NCBI RefSeq assembly: GCF_021545335.1
Contig: NZ_CP089312.1
Location: 1,860,001 to 1,924,000 of the forward strand
Reading direction: 5' to 3'
Length of the DNA stretch: 64,000 nt
Source: Streptomyces sp. GQFP
GTDB lineage: Bacteria > Actinomycetota > Actinomycetes > Streptomycetales > Streptomycetaceae
Part shown: positions 1-8,853 of the stretch, in pieces
How positions within the stretch are numbered: position 1 is the stretch's first letter
Layout of the letters: every line of letters starts with the position of its first letter
Position numbers and translations under genes: made by a program
Notes under the pieces: model-generated
What the model was told of the DNA's origin: nothing
Databases searched by the model: none
The model's input: only the letters and a program-made list of their open reading frames with translations

Positions 1-867
1 GAGCACGGCTCGCTGCTGGTGCGCGGCCTCGGCCTGCACGAGCCCACCACGACCGGCGCCGTGCTGCGGCGGCTGGCCGACGGCCTGATGAGCGACCAGG
101 AGGCCTTCGCGCCCCGGCGGCGGTACGCCGACGGCGTGTACTCGTCCTCCAAGTGGCCGCCCAACCAGCCGATGTGCATGCACCACGAGCTGAGCTACGC
201 CCAGGAGTTCCCCGGCCTGCTGATGTTCGCCTGCCTCGAAGCGCCCGCCGAGGGCGGCGCGACCGGGGTGGCCGACGCGGCGGCCGTGCTCGACGCGCTG
301 CCCGCCGAACTCGTCCAACGCTTCGAGAAGGAGGGCTGGTTGCTCACCCGGACCTTCAACGACGAGATAGGCGCGACGCTCGCCGAGGCCTTCGGCACCT
401 CCGACCGGGCCTCTGTCGAGCGCTACTGCCGTGCCCACGCCATCGAGTTCGCCTGGGAGCTGGACGGCTCCCTGCGCACCCGCCAGCGGCGCGGCGCCGT
501 ACTGAACCACCCGGTCACCGGCCGCCGCTGCTGGTTCAACCAGATCGCGTTCCTCAACGAGTGGACGATGGACCCGGAGGTCCACGAGTACCTGGTCGAC
601 GTGTACGGCGCCGACGGCCTCCCCTTCAACACCCGCTATGGCAACGGCGATCCGATCGGCGAGGACGTCGTCCAGATCCTCAACGAGGTGTACACGGCGC
701 ACACCGTGCGCGAGCCGTGGCACGACGGCGATCTGCTGCTCGTCGACAACATCCGTACGGCACACAGCCGGGAGCCGTTCGAGGGGCCGCGCGAGGTGCT
801 CGCGGCCCTGGCCGACCCGGTCCGCCGCACCGACTCTGCCGACTCTCTCGAAGGGAATGCATCATGA
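1..867 (+). CDS. TauD/SyrP-like Fe(II)/2-oxoglutarate dioxygenase, 5' end cut by window
   Basis: The reading frame is open to base 1, so the true start lies outside the window; at least 288 residues are visible. The iron-binding triad of the TauD/TfdA superfamily is present. The sequence MHHELSY at bases 178-198 supplies the H-x-E pair (window residues 61 and 63). The distal His is in the sequence AHSREPF (window residue 255), followed by the arginine expected to bind 2-oxoglutarate. H-x-E instead of TauD's H-x-D is typical of SyrP-like hydroxylases acting on amino acids in nonribosomal peptide pathways. The stop overlaps the sbnB start as ATGA at 864-867, so the genes are translationally coupled. 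I infer that it hydroxylates an amino acid, perhaps one tied to the diaminopropionate pathway; the substrate cannot be read from sequence. Confidence 0.85.
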   Translation, partial: EHGSLLVRGLGLHEPTTTGAVLRRLADGLMSDQEAFAPRRRYADGVYSSSKWPPNQPMCMHHELSYAQEFPGLLMFACLEAPAEGGATGVADAAAVLDALPAELVQRFEKEGWLLTRTFNDEIGATLAEAFGTSDRASVERYCRAHAIEFAWELDGSLRTRQRRGAVLNHPVTGRRCWFNQIAFLNEWTMDPEVHEYLVDVYGADGLPFNTRYGNGDPIGEDVVQILNEVYTAHTVREPWHDGDLLLVDNIRTAHSREPFEGPREVLAALADPVRRTDSADSLEGNAS

Positions 868-1901
868 CCACGACCCCTGTCACGGTCCCGCCGTTCTCGG
901 TCATCTCCGGTGAGCAGGTCCAACAGGCCCTTCAGGGACGGGAGTCGGACGTCGTCGACCTCGTCGAGGCGGTGTACCGGCTGCACGGGGCCGGGGACTC
1001 GGTGAACCCGCCCTCGTACTTCCTGCGGTTCCCGGACCGTCCGTCGTCGCGGATCATCGCGCTGCCCGCGTCGATCGGCGGGGACGTGCGCGTGGACGGG
1101 CTGAAGTGGGTGTCCAGCTTCCCGGAGAACGTGGCGGGCGGGATCCCGCGGGCCTCGGCCGTGCTGATCCTCAACGACCACGACACGGGCTATCCGTTCG
1201 CCTGCCTGGAGAGCTCGATCATCAGCGCCTCGCGTACGGCGGCCTCGGCAGCGCTGGCCGCCGGCAAGCTGAGTCAGGGGCGCGCCCGGCCGACCCGGGT
1301 CGGATTCGTCGGCACGGGGCTCATCGCCCGCTACATCCACACCTATCTGGCCGCCACCGGCTGGGAGTTCGACGAGACGGGTGTGTTCGACCTGTCCGCC
1401 GACAGCGCGGCCGGCTTCCGGGGCTATCTGGAGCGCTCGGACAACGGCGGCAAGATCACTATCCACGAGAGCGCCGAACAGCTCGTCCGCTCAAGCGACT
1501 TGCTGGTGTTCGCCACCGTCGCCGCGAAGCCGCACATCCACGACGTGTCGTGGTTCGACCACCATCCTCTCGTCCTGCACGTCTCGTTGCGCGACCTCGC
1601 GCCCGAGATCCTGCTCGCCTCGGCGAACTACGTCGACGACGTCGAGCACTGCCTGAAGGCGGAGACCTCTCCGCACCTGGCCGAACAGCTCACCGGCAGC
1701 CGGGAGTTCATCGACGGCACGCTGGACGACGTACTCACCGGCCGCACGAAGGTCCCGGTGGACCGGCCGGTGGTCTTCTCGCCCTTCGGCCTCGGAGTGC
1801 TCGACCTCGCCGTCGGCAGGTTCGTCCACGACGAGGTGACCCGCCGCGGCGAACTCCGTGTCGTCGACGGCTTCTTCCACGAACTGCGCCGGCACGGCTG
1901 A
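864..1901 (+). CDS. sbnB: SbnB-like N-[(2S)-2-amino-2-carboxyethyl]-L-glutamate dehydrogenase
   Basis: A 345-residue protein of the ornithine cyclodeaminase/mu-crystallin family. In the staphyloferrin B pathway SbnB oxidises, with NAD+, the adduct made by SbnA and releases L-2,3-diaminopropionate plus 2-oxoglutarate. The Rossmann motif GFVGTGLIARY lies near residue 150, and GLKWVSSFPEN near residue 75 belongs to the substrate-binding half. The gene overlaps the dioxygenase by four bases and is followed after 97 bp by the sbnA homologue. Adjacent SbnA and SbnB homologues make the diaminopropionate assignment much stronger than for a lone ornithine cyclodeaminase. Confidence 0.9.
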   Translation: MTTTPVTVPPFSVISGEQVQQALQGRESDVVDLVEAVYRLHGAGDSVNPPSYFLRFPDRPSSRIIALPASIGGDVRVDGLKWVSSFPENVAGGIPRASAVLILNDHDTGYPFACLESSIISASRTAASAALAAGKLSQGRARPTRVGFVGTGLIARYIHTYLAATGWEFDETGVFDLSADSAAGFRGYLERSDNGGKITIHESAEQLVRSSDLLVFATVAAKPHIHDVSWFDHHPLVLHVSLRDLAPEILLASANYVDDVEHCLKAETSPHLAEQLTGSREFIDGTLDDVLTGRTKVPVDRPVVFSPFGLGVLDLAVGRFVHDEVTRRGELRVVDGFFHELRRHG

Positions 1902-1998
1902 CCTGTTCAGGGGGACAAGTCGCAGCGCCCGGGGCGCCGGGTGCCGTGCCACAGATCAGGCGTGCCAAGGACAGGCGCGTCACACTCAGGGGGACAAC

Positions 1999-2994
1999 AT
2001 GCCAGTCATTTCCCAACCATCGGACTTCAACGAGGACGAGCTGTACGTCGACCTGCGGGCCGCCGTCGGGCTGCCCCTCTTCCTGAAGTGCGAGGGCTTC
2101 AACTTCGCCGGTTCGATCAAGATGAAGGCCGCCTGCGAGATGGTCGCGGCCGCCGAACGGGACGGCAGGCTGCGGCCGGGATCCGTTCTCGTGGAGTCCT
2201 CCTCGGGCAACCTGGGCGTCGCGCTCAGTGTGCTCGCGGCCAGTCGGGGCTACGGGTTCCTGTGCGTGACCGACTCACGCTGCAACGCACAGGCGATCCG
2301 TCTGATGGAGGCGCTGGGCAGCCGGGTGCACGTCATCGACCGGCCCGATCTGCACGGCGGTTTCCTGGGCGCCAGGATCGGCTACGTCCGGGCGCTGTGC
2401 GCCTCCGACGAGCGGTACGTATGGCTCAATCAGTACGCGAACGACGGGAACTGGCGGGCGCACTACCGTACGACGGCACCGGCGATCGCCCGTCGGTTCC
2501 CGGACCTGGACGTCCTGTTCGTCGGCGCCGGCACCACCGGCACGCTGATGGGCTGCGCGCGCTGGTTCTGGCAGTGGAACCGGCGGGTGCGGATCGTCGC
2601 CGTGGACGCCGTCGGCTCGGTCACCTTCGGGGGGCCGCCCGGACCCCGGATGATCCCGGGCCTGGGCACGAGCGTACGGCCGCAGCTGCTCGACGAGTCG
2701 TACATCGACGAGGTGATCCGCGTCGAGGAACCGGACGCGGTACGGGTCTGCCGGCAGCTGGCGGCCCGGGGCTTCCTGTTCGGCGGATCCACCGGCACGG
2801 TCATCAGCGGGGCCAGGCAGTGGCTGGCCCGGCACGACGGACGTGACCTCACGGCGGTGGCGATCGCCCCGGACCTCGGCGAGCGCTACCTCGACACCGT
2901 GTACCACCCCGGCTGGCTGGAGTCCCTCCAGGCGGACCAGGACGTGACCTCCCTGGCCTCCGACGAACTGGCGGCACTCTCCCGACCGGCCTGA
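1999..2994 (+). CDS. sbnA: SbnA-like N-(2-amino-2-carboxyethyl)-L-glutamate synthase
   Basis: A PLP-dependent fold-type II enzyme of 331 residues. SbnA joins O-phospho-L-serine and L-glutamate into the adduct that SbnB oxidises. The PLP lysine is in FNFAGSIKMKAA, where cysteine synthases have GGSxKDR; that change marks the SbnA clade. The phosphate-binding loop SSSGNLGVAL follows. The ATG at 1999 was chosen because AGGGGGA sits just upstream at 1989-1995 and the residues after it match the start expected for the family; longer in-frame starts such as 1858 would run into sbnB. The downstream gene is unrelated metabolism, so this looks like the end of the specialised-metabolite block. Confidence 0.9.
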   Translation: MPVISQPSDFNEDELYVDLRAAVGLPLFLKCEGFNFAGSIKMKAACEMVAAAERDGRLRPGSVLVESSSGNLGVALSVLAASRGYGFLCVTDSRCNAQAIRLMEALGSRVHVIDRPDLHGGFLGARIGYVRALCASDERYVWLNQYANDGNWRAHYRTTAPAIARRFPDLDVLFVGAGTTGTLMGCARWFWQWNRRVRIVAVDAVGSVTFGGPPGPRMIPGLGTSVRPQLLDESYIDEVIRVEEPDAVRVCRQLAARGFLFGGSTGTVISGARQWLARHDGRDLTAVAIAPDLGERYLDTVYHPGWLESLQADQDVTSLASDELAALSRPA

Positions 2995-3031
2995 CCGGCA
3001 CAGGGTGCTGAGCTGCGGGTAGGTTCGTTTT

Positions 3032-4666
3032 ATGGCAGCCAGCACCCACACCGTGACCAACCAGGCGCCACCCCTGGCCGGATATGACGTGTTCACCGCC
3101 GACAAGGCCCTGGTGGCGGCCGTCGAGCGGCATCTGGACCCCGGGCTTCTGGACGAGGCCCGGGACGAACTCTCCACGCTCGGGAAGTCCGCCGGATCCG
3201 CGCAGGTGCAGGAATGGGGGGCGCTCGCCAACGAGAACCCCCCGAAGCTGCGCACGCACGACCGGTACGGCAACCGGATCGACGAGGTGGAGTTCCATCC
3301 GGCCTGGCACCGGCTGCTCGGCAAGGGCGTCGCCGCCGGGCTGACGGCGGCCTGGACCCGGCCCGGCGGGCATGTCCGGCGGGCCGCCGGGTTCCTGGTC
3401 TGGTCGCAGGCCGAGGCGGGCCACGGCTGCCCGCTGTCGATGACCCACGCGGCGGTGCCCGCGCTGCGCACCGACCCGGCGCTCGCCGCCGAGTGGGAGC
3501 CCCGGCTGACATCCACCGTCTACGAGGAGGGACTCGGGCCGGCCGACCGGAAGGCCGGGGTGCTCTTCGGGATGGGCATGACGGAGAAGCAGGGCGGCAG
3601 CGACGTACGGGCCAACACGACGGTCGCGAGGCCGCTCGCCGAGGACGGGACGTACGAGCTGACCGGCCACAAGTGGTTCTGTTCGGCGCCCATGTCGGAC
3701 GGTTTCCTGGTGCTGGCGCAGGCCCCCGGCGGAGTGACCTGCTTCCTCCTCCCCCGCGTCCTGCCGGACGGCACGCGCAACGAGTTCCGGATCCAGCGGC
3801 TCAAGGACAAGCTGGGCAACCGGTCCAACGCGTCCGCCGAGGTCGAGTTCGACGGGACGTGGGTACGCCGGGTCGGGGACGAGGGGCGCGGGGTGCGCAC
3901 CATCATCGAGATGGTCTCGGCGACCCGGCTCGACTGTGTGCTCGGCGCGGCGGCGCTGATGCGGCAGGCGGTCGCCCAGGCCGTGCACCACTGCACGTAC
4001 CGCGAGGCCTTCGGCGGGAAGCTGATCGACAAGCCGCTGATGCGCAACGTACTGGCCGATCTGGCCCTGGAGTCGGAGGCGGCGACGGCCCTCGCGCTCC
4101 GGCTGGCCGCCGCCTACGACGACGGGGGCGAGCAGGAACGGGCCTTCCTGCGGCTCGCGTTGCCCGCCGCCAAGTACTGGGTGACCAAGCGCTGCACCCC
4201 GCTGGTGGTGGAGGCGTCCGAGTGTCTGGGCGGCAACGGCTATGTCGAGGAGTCGGGCATGCCCCGGCTGCTGCGCGAGTCGCCGCTCAACTCGATCTGG
4301 GAGGGCGCCGGGAACGTCCAGGCGCTGGACGTTCTGCGGGCCATGCAGCGCGAGCCCGCCGCCCTCAACGCGTTCCTCATGGAGGTCGGCAAGGCACGCG
4401 GCGCGGACCACCGCCTCGACGGCGCCATCAAGAACCTGCTGGCCGAACTCGCCGACCTGGACGGCATCGAGGGCCGAGCACGGCGCCTGGTCGAACGGAT
4501 CGCCCTGGTCCTCCAGGGCTCCCTACTGGTCCGCTTCGCACCCCCGGAGACAGCCGACGCCTTCTGCGCCTCCCGCCTGGCCGGCGACTGGGGCAACGCC
4601 TTCGGCACCCTCCCCCACACCCTGAACCTGGCAGAGGTGGTGGACCGGGCAAGACCACTGCCCTGA
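3032..4666 (+). CDS. Acyl-CoA dehydrogenase family protein, AidB-like
   Basis: A 544-residue flavoprotein of the acyl-CoA dehydrogenase fold, longer than ordinary members (about 380-400) and matching the AidB/DNA-alkylation-response subgroup. The FAD-binding block GMGMTEKQGGSDVRANT lies near residues 183-199, and the C-terminal CLGGNGYVEESGMPRLLRESPLNSIWEG near residues 400-427 is an AidB-type signature. In E. coli AidB binds DNA and is induced by alkylation, but its reaction is uncertain, so a DNA-protective role here is only by homology. There is no strong ribosome binding site before the ATG. It is followed by intergenic repeat family R1 and is probably a single-gene unit. Confidence 0.88.
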   Translation: MAASTHTVTNQAPPLAGYDVFTADKALVAAVERHLDPGLLDEARDELSTLGKSAGSAQVQEWGALANENPPKLRTHDRYGNRIDEVEFHPAWHRLLGKGVAAGLTAAWTRPGGHVRRAAGFLVWSQAEAGHGCPLSMTHAAVPALRTDPALAAEWEPRLTSTVYEEGLGPADRKAGVLFGMGMTEKQGGSDVRANTTVARPLAEDGTYELTGHKWFCSAPMSDGFLVLAQAPGGVTCFLLPRVLPDGTRNEFRIQRLKDKLGNRSNASAEVEFDGTWVRRVGDEGRGVRTIIEMVSATRLDCVLGAAALMRQAVAQAVHHCTYREAFGGKLIDKPLMRNVLADLALESEAATALALRLAAAYDDGGEQERAFLRLALPAAKYWVTKRCTPLVVEASECLGGNGYVEESGMPRLLRESPLNSIWEGAGNVQALDVLRAMQREPAALNAFLMEVGKARGADHRLDGAIKNLLAELADLDGIEGRARRLVERIALVLQGSLLVRFAPPETADAFCASRLAGDWGNAFGTLPHTLNLAEVVDRARPLP

Positions 4667-5066
4667 CCCCCAAGGGCTGTCCCGATGTCGGGGAAGCGCA
4701 CCAGCGCGACCCGACAGGGGCGCGGGGAACTGCGCGACAAGCCCCCACCGGGCCCGCAGCCAAAATCCCGCCCACCCGCCAAGCTCCCGCGGGGATGGTG
4801 CTGCGCCGACACGGCACCACCCCCGCTCGCTGGCCCGCATGGATCGGGAGCGCGAACGCCGCGCGGGCGGCGTCGCCCAAGTTTCAGCCACCGCAGGGCA
4901 GTTCACCAGGGTTGCAGGGGGTTGCAACTTGTTGGCATCTGTGGGCGGAGTGTGTCGCTCCGGGGCACGGGACGGCACCATGAGACAACCAGTCAATACG
5001 GGACCCGGGCAGCGTCGCCGAACGGCTCCGGCAACCGGTTGCCGCACCCCTTCACGGGAGGATCCA
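4667..5066. other. 400-bp intergenic region with an R1 repeat and a GTTGCAAC palindrome
   Basis: No credible gene lies here. The first 100 bp hold an R1 repeat (4716-4761). The promoter-proximal part contains the 8-bp palindrome GTTGCAAC at 4921-4928, preceded by a direct GTTGCA at 4911-4916 and followed by GTTGGCA. This is a candidate operator for the downstream GAF regulator, which could be autoregulated; that is inference from position. A purine-rich ribosome binding site, CGGGAGGA (4 to 11 bases before the GTG at 5067), ends the region. Confidence 0.5.
4716..4761 (+). repeat. Intergenic repeat family R1, copy 1
   Basis: It contains the core GCGCGGGGAACTGCGCGAC (4720-4738) followed by AAGCCCCCACCGGGCCCGCAGCC. 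The same core recurs at 8132, 28226, 41381 and 60789 in either orientation, always between genes and near a 3' end. This copy starts 50 bp after the AidB-like gene. Confidence 0.8.
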
Positions 5067-6356
5067 GTGGCGAACCCGCCGATGGACGTCACACAGCTCG
5101 TCGCCCGTGACGCGGCGCAGGCGGCGCGACTGCTCAGCGACGTACGCGCGGCCCGCCTCACCGGACAGCGCCCGCGCCTCGCACCGCGCCCGGTGATCGA
5201 CCAGTCCTGGGACCGCATGCTGCGCAGCGGCGTCGACCCCGACCACGACTTCCGGGCCGGCCTGTTGACCCGCGAGGAGTTGGAGCGGCGGCGGGAGACC
5301 ACCCGGCTGCGGCATGTCCTCCCGGTGCTGCGGCAGGGGCTGTTGTCGGTGGCGGACGTCAGCCGGCACATCATGGTCGTCGCGGACGAGGAGGGCCGGG
5401 TGCTGTGGCGCGAGGGCAGTACGCCCGTGCTGCGCAAGGCCGACTCGTTCGGGTTCGAGCCCGGCGCCGACTGGGCCGAGGACGTCGTCGGCACCAACGG
5501 CGTGGGCACCCCGGTGGTCGCCCGGCGCCCCGTACAGGTCTTCGCCTCCGAGCACTTCGTACGGTCGCACGCCTCCTGGACGTGCACGGGCGCGCCGATC
5601 ACCGACCCGCGCGACGGCCGGCTGATCGGGGTGGTGGACATCAGCGGGCCGCTGGAGAGCATGCATCCGGCGACGCTCGCCTGGGTCGACTCGGTCGCCA
5701 AGCTCGCCGAGGCGGGGCTGCGGGAGCGGCACCAGCACTCGCTGGAGCGGCTGCGGGCGGTGGCGGCGCCGGTGCTGGCACGGCTCGCCGGGCGGGCCCT
5801 GGCGGTGGACCGGGACGGCTGGACGGCCGCGGCCACCGGCATGCCGTACACGAGCCGCGTGGCGCTGCCCAAGTCGCTGTCCCCGGGCCGGTGTTGGCTG
5901 CCGGCGGTGGGCCTGTGCGCGGTGGAACCGCTGGCCGGCGGCTGGCTGATCCGCGCCGCCGCCGAACCCGAGCCGCTCGGCGCCACCCGGATCGTCCTGG
6001 ACCTGGGCCGGTCGCGCCACCGTTCGGTGACGGTGTCGGGCCCGGCGGGCTCCTGGACCCATGAACTGAGCCCCCGGCACGCCGAGTTGCTCTACCTCCT
6101 GGCCCTGCACCGCACCGGCCGCAGTGCGGCGGGCCTCGCGGAGGACGTGTTCGGCGACCCGGCCCGCACGGTGACCGTACGCGCGGAGATGTCCCGGATA
6201 CGGCGGTATCTGGGGGCGTTTCTCGACCATCGCCCGTACCGCTTCAGCGAGGAGACGGAGGTGACCGTCCTCCTCCCGGACGACCCCCTCGATCTACTGC
6301 CCCACTCGACGGCGCCGACGGTGGCCCGGGGCCGGGGAGCGGCAACCGAGGGGTGA
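5067..6356 (+). CDS. GAF-domain transcriptional regulator with C-terminal winged-helix-like domain
   Basis: A 429-residue protein. Residues about 60-210 resemble the N-terminal sensor of AcoR-type activators: RPVIDQSWDRMLRSGVDPD, then a GAF domain containing DWAEDVVGTNGVGTPVVA and GAPITDPRDGRLIGVVDISGP. The AAA+ sigma-54 ATPase domain of AcoR is absent, as expected in an actinomycete without sigma-54. The C-terminal 90 residues (LSPRHAELLYLLALH ... VRAEMSRIRRYLG) look like a winged helix. Relatives often sit beside aldehyde dehydrogenase genes; none is seen here. The GTG at 5067 was chosen because of the GGGAGGA box; an upstream ATG at 4839 has no such support and would add 76 poorly conserved residues. 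Confidence 0.8.
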   Translation: MANPPMDVTQLVARDAAQAARLLSDVRAARLTGQRPRLAPRPVIDQSWDRMLRSGVDPDHDFRAGLLTREELERRRETTRLRHVLPVLRQGLLSVADVSRHIMVVADEEGRVLWREGSTPVLRKADSFGFEPGADWAEDVVGTNGVGTPVVARRPVQVFASEHFVRSHASWTCTGAPITDPRDGRLIGVVDISGPLESMHPATLAWVDSVAKLAEAGLRERHQHSLERLRAVAAPVLARLAGRALAVDRDGWTAAATGMPYTSRVALPKSLSPGRCWLPAVGLCAVEPLAGGWLIRAAAEPEPLGATRIVLDLGRSRHRSVTVSGPAGSWTHELSPRHAELLYLLALHRTGRSAAGLAEDVFGDPARTVTVRAEMSRIRRYLGAFLDHRPYRFSEETEVTVLLPDDPLDLLPHSTAPTVARGRGAATEG

Positions 6357-6564
6357 AAGGGCCACGCACAGTGACCGGGCGTGACATCTGCGTACGAAAA
6401 AGCGCCCGAACGGGCCCCGTGCACAACACATGCGCATGGATTCCGGGGTATTCGACCAGGCCCGGCGCCCCCTGACGTACCATCCATCCCACGGCCCCCC
6501 ACACTGCTGTCCTGGTTCAACACACGGACCGTGACGAGCAGTTGGCCTGCCACGGGAGGATGTA

Positions 6565-7971
6565 ATGAAACATCGCGGCAGACACCGCAGGCAGAGGAGG
6601 GGCAAAGCGCTGCGCGGCGCCCTCGCCGGCACCGCCCTCGCCCTCACCGCCGCGGCCACCATCGTCAGCGCCTCCCAGGCCGTGAGCAGCGACAACCCGG
6701 GGCCCCTGAAGCCCGTGACGTCCGCCGCCGAGCTGGCGAACTTCCAGCTCAAGGAGCACCTGGCGTCGAAGAGTTCGCTCGACCGGCTGGCCACCTCCAT
6801 GGGCGGCACGGTGGGTGTGAGCACCGTCCTGGAACGCACCAACCGCACGATGCGCAACACGGCCGAGTGCGCCCCCACCGAGACCGAGGCGCTGCCCGTC
6901 GCCCCGACGGCCACCCGCGCGTACTGCTGGGACGACGCCGACTCGGCCAGTCAGCGCTGGCTGCCGCAGTCCGTCACCACCTCCGGCGACGCGGACGAGG
7001 ACGGCCGCTGGGGCGCCAACCGCGTGATCCTCTCCGGCTGGACGCACAACGACGCCAAACCGGACGAGCCCACGGTCTCCCAGGGCCTGGCACGGGTCGC
7101 CGTCGTGGACGCGAACGACCTGAGCAACATGACCTACCGCTGGGTGCTGCTGGTCGTCCCGACGAAGGACGGCTCGGACTACCGCAAGCTGTCCTCGTCG
7201 ATCTCCGGCATGGTCTGGTACCAGGACAAGCTCCTGGTCACGGCCTCGCCCACGGACTCCGACCACAAGTCCCTCTACGTGTACGACATGAACCGCATCC
7301 AGCGCACCTCGGTCGACAGCCCGGCGGTCGGCAAGGTGCCGGGCGGCTGGTCGGCGCACGGCTACGGCTACGTCATGCCCGCGGTCGCCTCGTACAGCCT
7401 GACCGGTGGCACGTGCGACCCCGCTTCGGACGACCGCACCCCCTGTTTCGGCTCCCTCTCCCTGGACCGCAGCTCCACGCCCGACAGCCTGGTCGCGAGC
7501 GAGTGGTTCCCGTCCGGCGCCGATCAGCGCAGCCGCCTGTGGCGCTACTCGTTCAGCGGCGCGGGCGACCGCTCCGGCCTCCTCGCCACCAACGCCCTGG
7601 GCCGCGCGGACGCGGTAGAGGCCTACTCGACGAAGGCCACCGGCATACAGGGTGTCCTGTCGTACCGCTCGGCGGGCGACGAGAAGGCGGACTGGTACAT
7701 CGGCCACGCCCCCGGCTCGAAGAACCGCCACGGCACCCTGTGGCGCCTGGACGCCGAGGGCGCAAAGGCCGCCCGCTGCGGCACCGACGAAGAGTCCCGC
7801 CGCTGCTGGGCCGAACACGCCGAGTCCCTCTCCTACTGGGAGGGCATGGGCGAGGTCTGGTCCCTGACGGAACGCGCAGCGGACGAACGGGCGGGCTGGC
7901 GCGGAACCCCGGTCCCGGAACGGGTCCTGTACGCGGTACCGCTGTCGTCGATCACGGGCTCTCTGAAATAG
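6565..7971 (+). CDS. Secreted protein of unknown function
   Basis: A 468-residue protein with a GGGAGGA ribosome binding site. The N-terminus is very basic (KHRGRHRRQRRGKALRG), followed by a hydrophobic stretch ALAGTALALTAAATIVSA and likely signal-peptidase cleavage near residue 38, so I infer Sec export. The mature part has about seven cysteines, including paired ones near the C-terminus (RCGTDEESRRCWAEH), suggesting disulfides outside the cell. Regular blocks ending in aromatic residues (LYVYDM, SLSLDRS, LWRYSF, TLWRLD) suggest a beta-rich, possibly propeller-like fold; this is a guess from pattern. I do not recognise a catalytic motif. Its neighbours do not suggest a role. Confidence 0.75.
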   Translation: MKHRGRHRRQRRGKALRGALAGTALALTAAATIVSASQAVSSDNPGPLKPVTSAAELANFQLKEHLASKSSLDRLATSMGGTVGVSTVLERTNRTMRNTAECAPTETEALPVAPTATRAYCWDDADSASQRWLPQSVTTSGDADEDGRWGANRVILSGWTHNDAKPDEPTVSQGLARVAVVDANDLSNMTYRWVLLVVPTKDGSDYRKLSSSISGMVWYQDKLLVTASPTDSDHKSLYVYDMNRIQRTSVDSPAVGKVPGGWSAHGYGYVMPAVASYSLTGGTCDPASDDRTPCFGSLSLDRSSTPDSLVASEWFPSGADQRSRLWRYSFSGAGDRSGLLATNALGRADAVEAYSTKATGIQGVLSYRSAGDEKADWYIGHAPGSKNRHGTLWRLDAEGAKAARCGTDEESRRCWAEHAESLSYWEGMGEVWSLTERAADERAGWRGTPVPERVLYAVPLSSITGSLK

Positions 7972-8061
7972 CGCCCACGCGGGTGGGACGGGGTTGGCGA
8001 AGTCGGGCGCAGGGGCTGCTTCGAACGGCGCTGGTGAATTTGGGCACGGGGCTGCATCCGA

Positions 8062-8173
8062 CCTGCGGCTCCGCCGCGCGGGCGCGAACGGCGCCGATGA
8101 AGCAGGGGCGCGACAGCGCCCCGCTTCCAGGGGCGCGGGGAACTGCGCGACCAGCCCCCACCGGCCCGCAGCC
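8062..8173 (+). repeat. Intergenic repeat family R1, copy 2, with GC-rich extension module
   Basis: The R1 core and CCGGCCCGCAGCC tail occupy 8129-8173. A separate module, CTGCGGCTCCGCCGCG (8063-8078) running into CGGGCGCGA, lies 40 bp upstream. The same module occurs in reverse orientation inside R1 copy 4 (about 37191-37214). The region lies between the secreted protein and the GNAT gene and ends about 43 bp before the GNAT start. Confidence 0.75.
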
Positions 8174-8215
8174 GACAATCGACAGGCAACCCACCCAGAT
8201 GATTCCCTGACCGCC

Positions 8216-8788
8216 ATGAGCAACATCGCCGTGACCACCTGGTCCCTGGAACAGACCTCCCCGACCGACCTCCTCCCCGCCGAGGCCCCCGACGGGGACG
8301 TCAGAATCACCCGCGCCGAACTCCCCTCCCCGGAGTTCAGCCGCTACCTCTACGCCTCGGTCGGCGGAGACATCCGCTGGACCGACCGCCTGACCTGGAC
8401 ATACGCCCGCTGGCAGGAGTACCTCGCACGCCCCGGCGTAGAGACCTGGGTCGCCTACGACCACGGCACCCCGGCGGGCTACGTGGAGTTCGAACCCCAG
8501 GACGACGGCATCGTGGAGATCGCCTACTTCGGCCTGCTCCCCGCCTTCCGAGGCCGCCGCATCGGCGGCCACCTCCTCTCGTACGGCACCGCCCGCGCCT
8601 GGGACCTCGGCGACCGCTGGCCGGGCCTGGCCCCGACAAAGCGGGTCTGGCTGCATACATGCAGCAAGGACGGTGAACACGCCATGGACAACTATCTGCG
8701 CCGCGGCTTCACCCTCTTCGACACCAAGGTCGAGGAGGAGAAGGAGGTCAGCGCACCCGGACCCTGGCCGGGCGCGTACTCCGCCTGA
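8216..8788 (+). CDS. GNAT family N-acetyltransferase
   Basis: A 190-residue protein with a GNAT core. The central acetyl-CoA-binding loop is LLPAFRGRRIGGHLLSYGTARAWD (about residues 102-125), with the R-x-x-G-x-G/A-like pyrophosphate grip, followed by the C-terminal strand block VWLHTCSKDGEHAMDNYLRRGF. It transfers acetyl groups to an amine substrate that cannot be identified here. The ATG at 8216 follows an R1 repeat and lacks a strong ribosome binding site. The next gene on this strand is the sulfur operon, separated by the palindrome array, so it is probably not co-transcribed with it. Confidence 0.85.
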   Translation: MSNIAVTTWSLEQTSPTDLLPAEAPDGDVRITRAELPSPEFSRYLYASVGGDIRWTDRLTWTYARWQEYLARPGVETWVAYDHGTPAGYVEFEPQDDGIVEIAYFGLLPAFRGRRIGGHLLSYGTARAWDLGDRWPGLAPTKRVWLHTCSKDGEHAMDNYLRRGFTLFDTKVEEEKEVSAPGPWPGAYSA

Positions 8789-8853
8789 CCTGGCCGGACA
8801 CCACCGGAACCCACCTGTTCGACCGGCCGCACCCCTGCCGTGTGACCGACAAC

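Noticed and set aside
153..1901. Long open frame across the dioxygenase and sbnB genes
   Set aside because: Its first 240 codons are an Arg/Pro-rich out-of-frame reading of the dioxygenase; only the part from 864 is a real protein.
4667..5066. Upstream ATG extension of the GAF regulator
   Set aside because: No ribosome binding site; reading covers intergenic palindromes and unlike residues.
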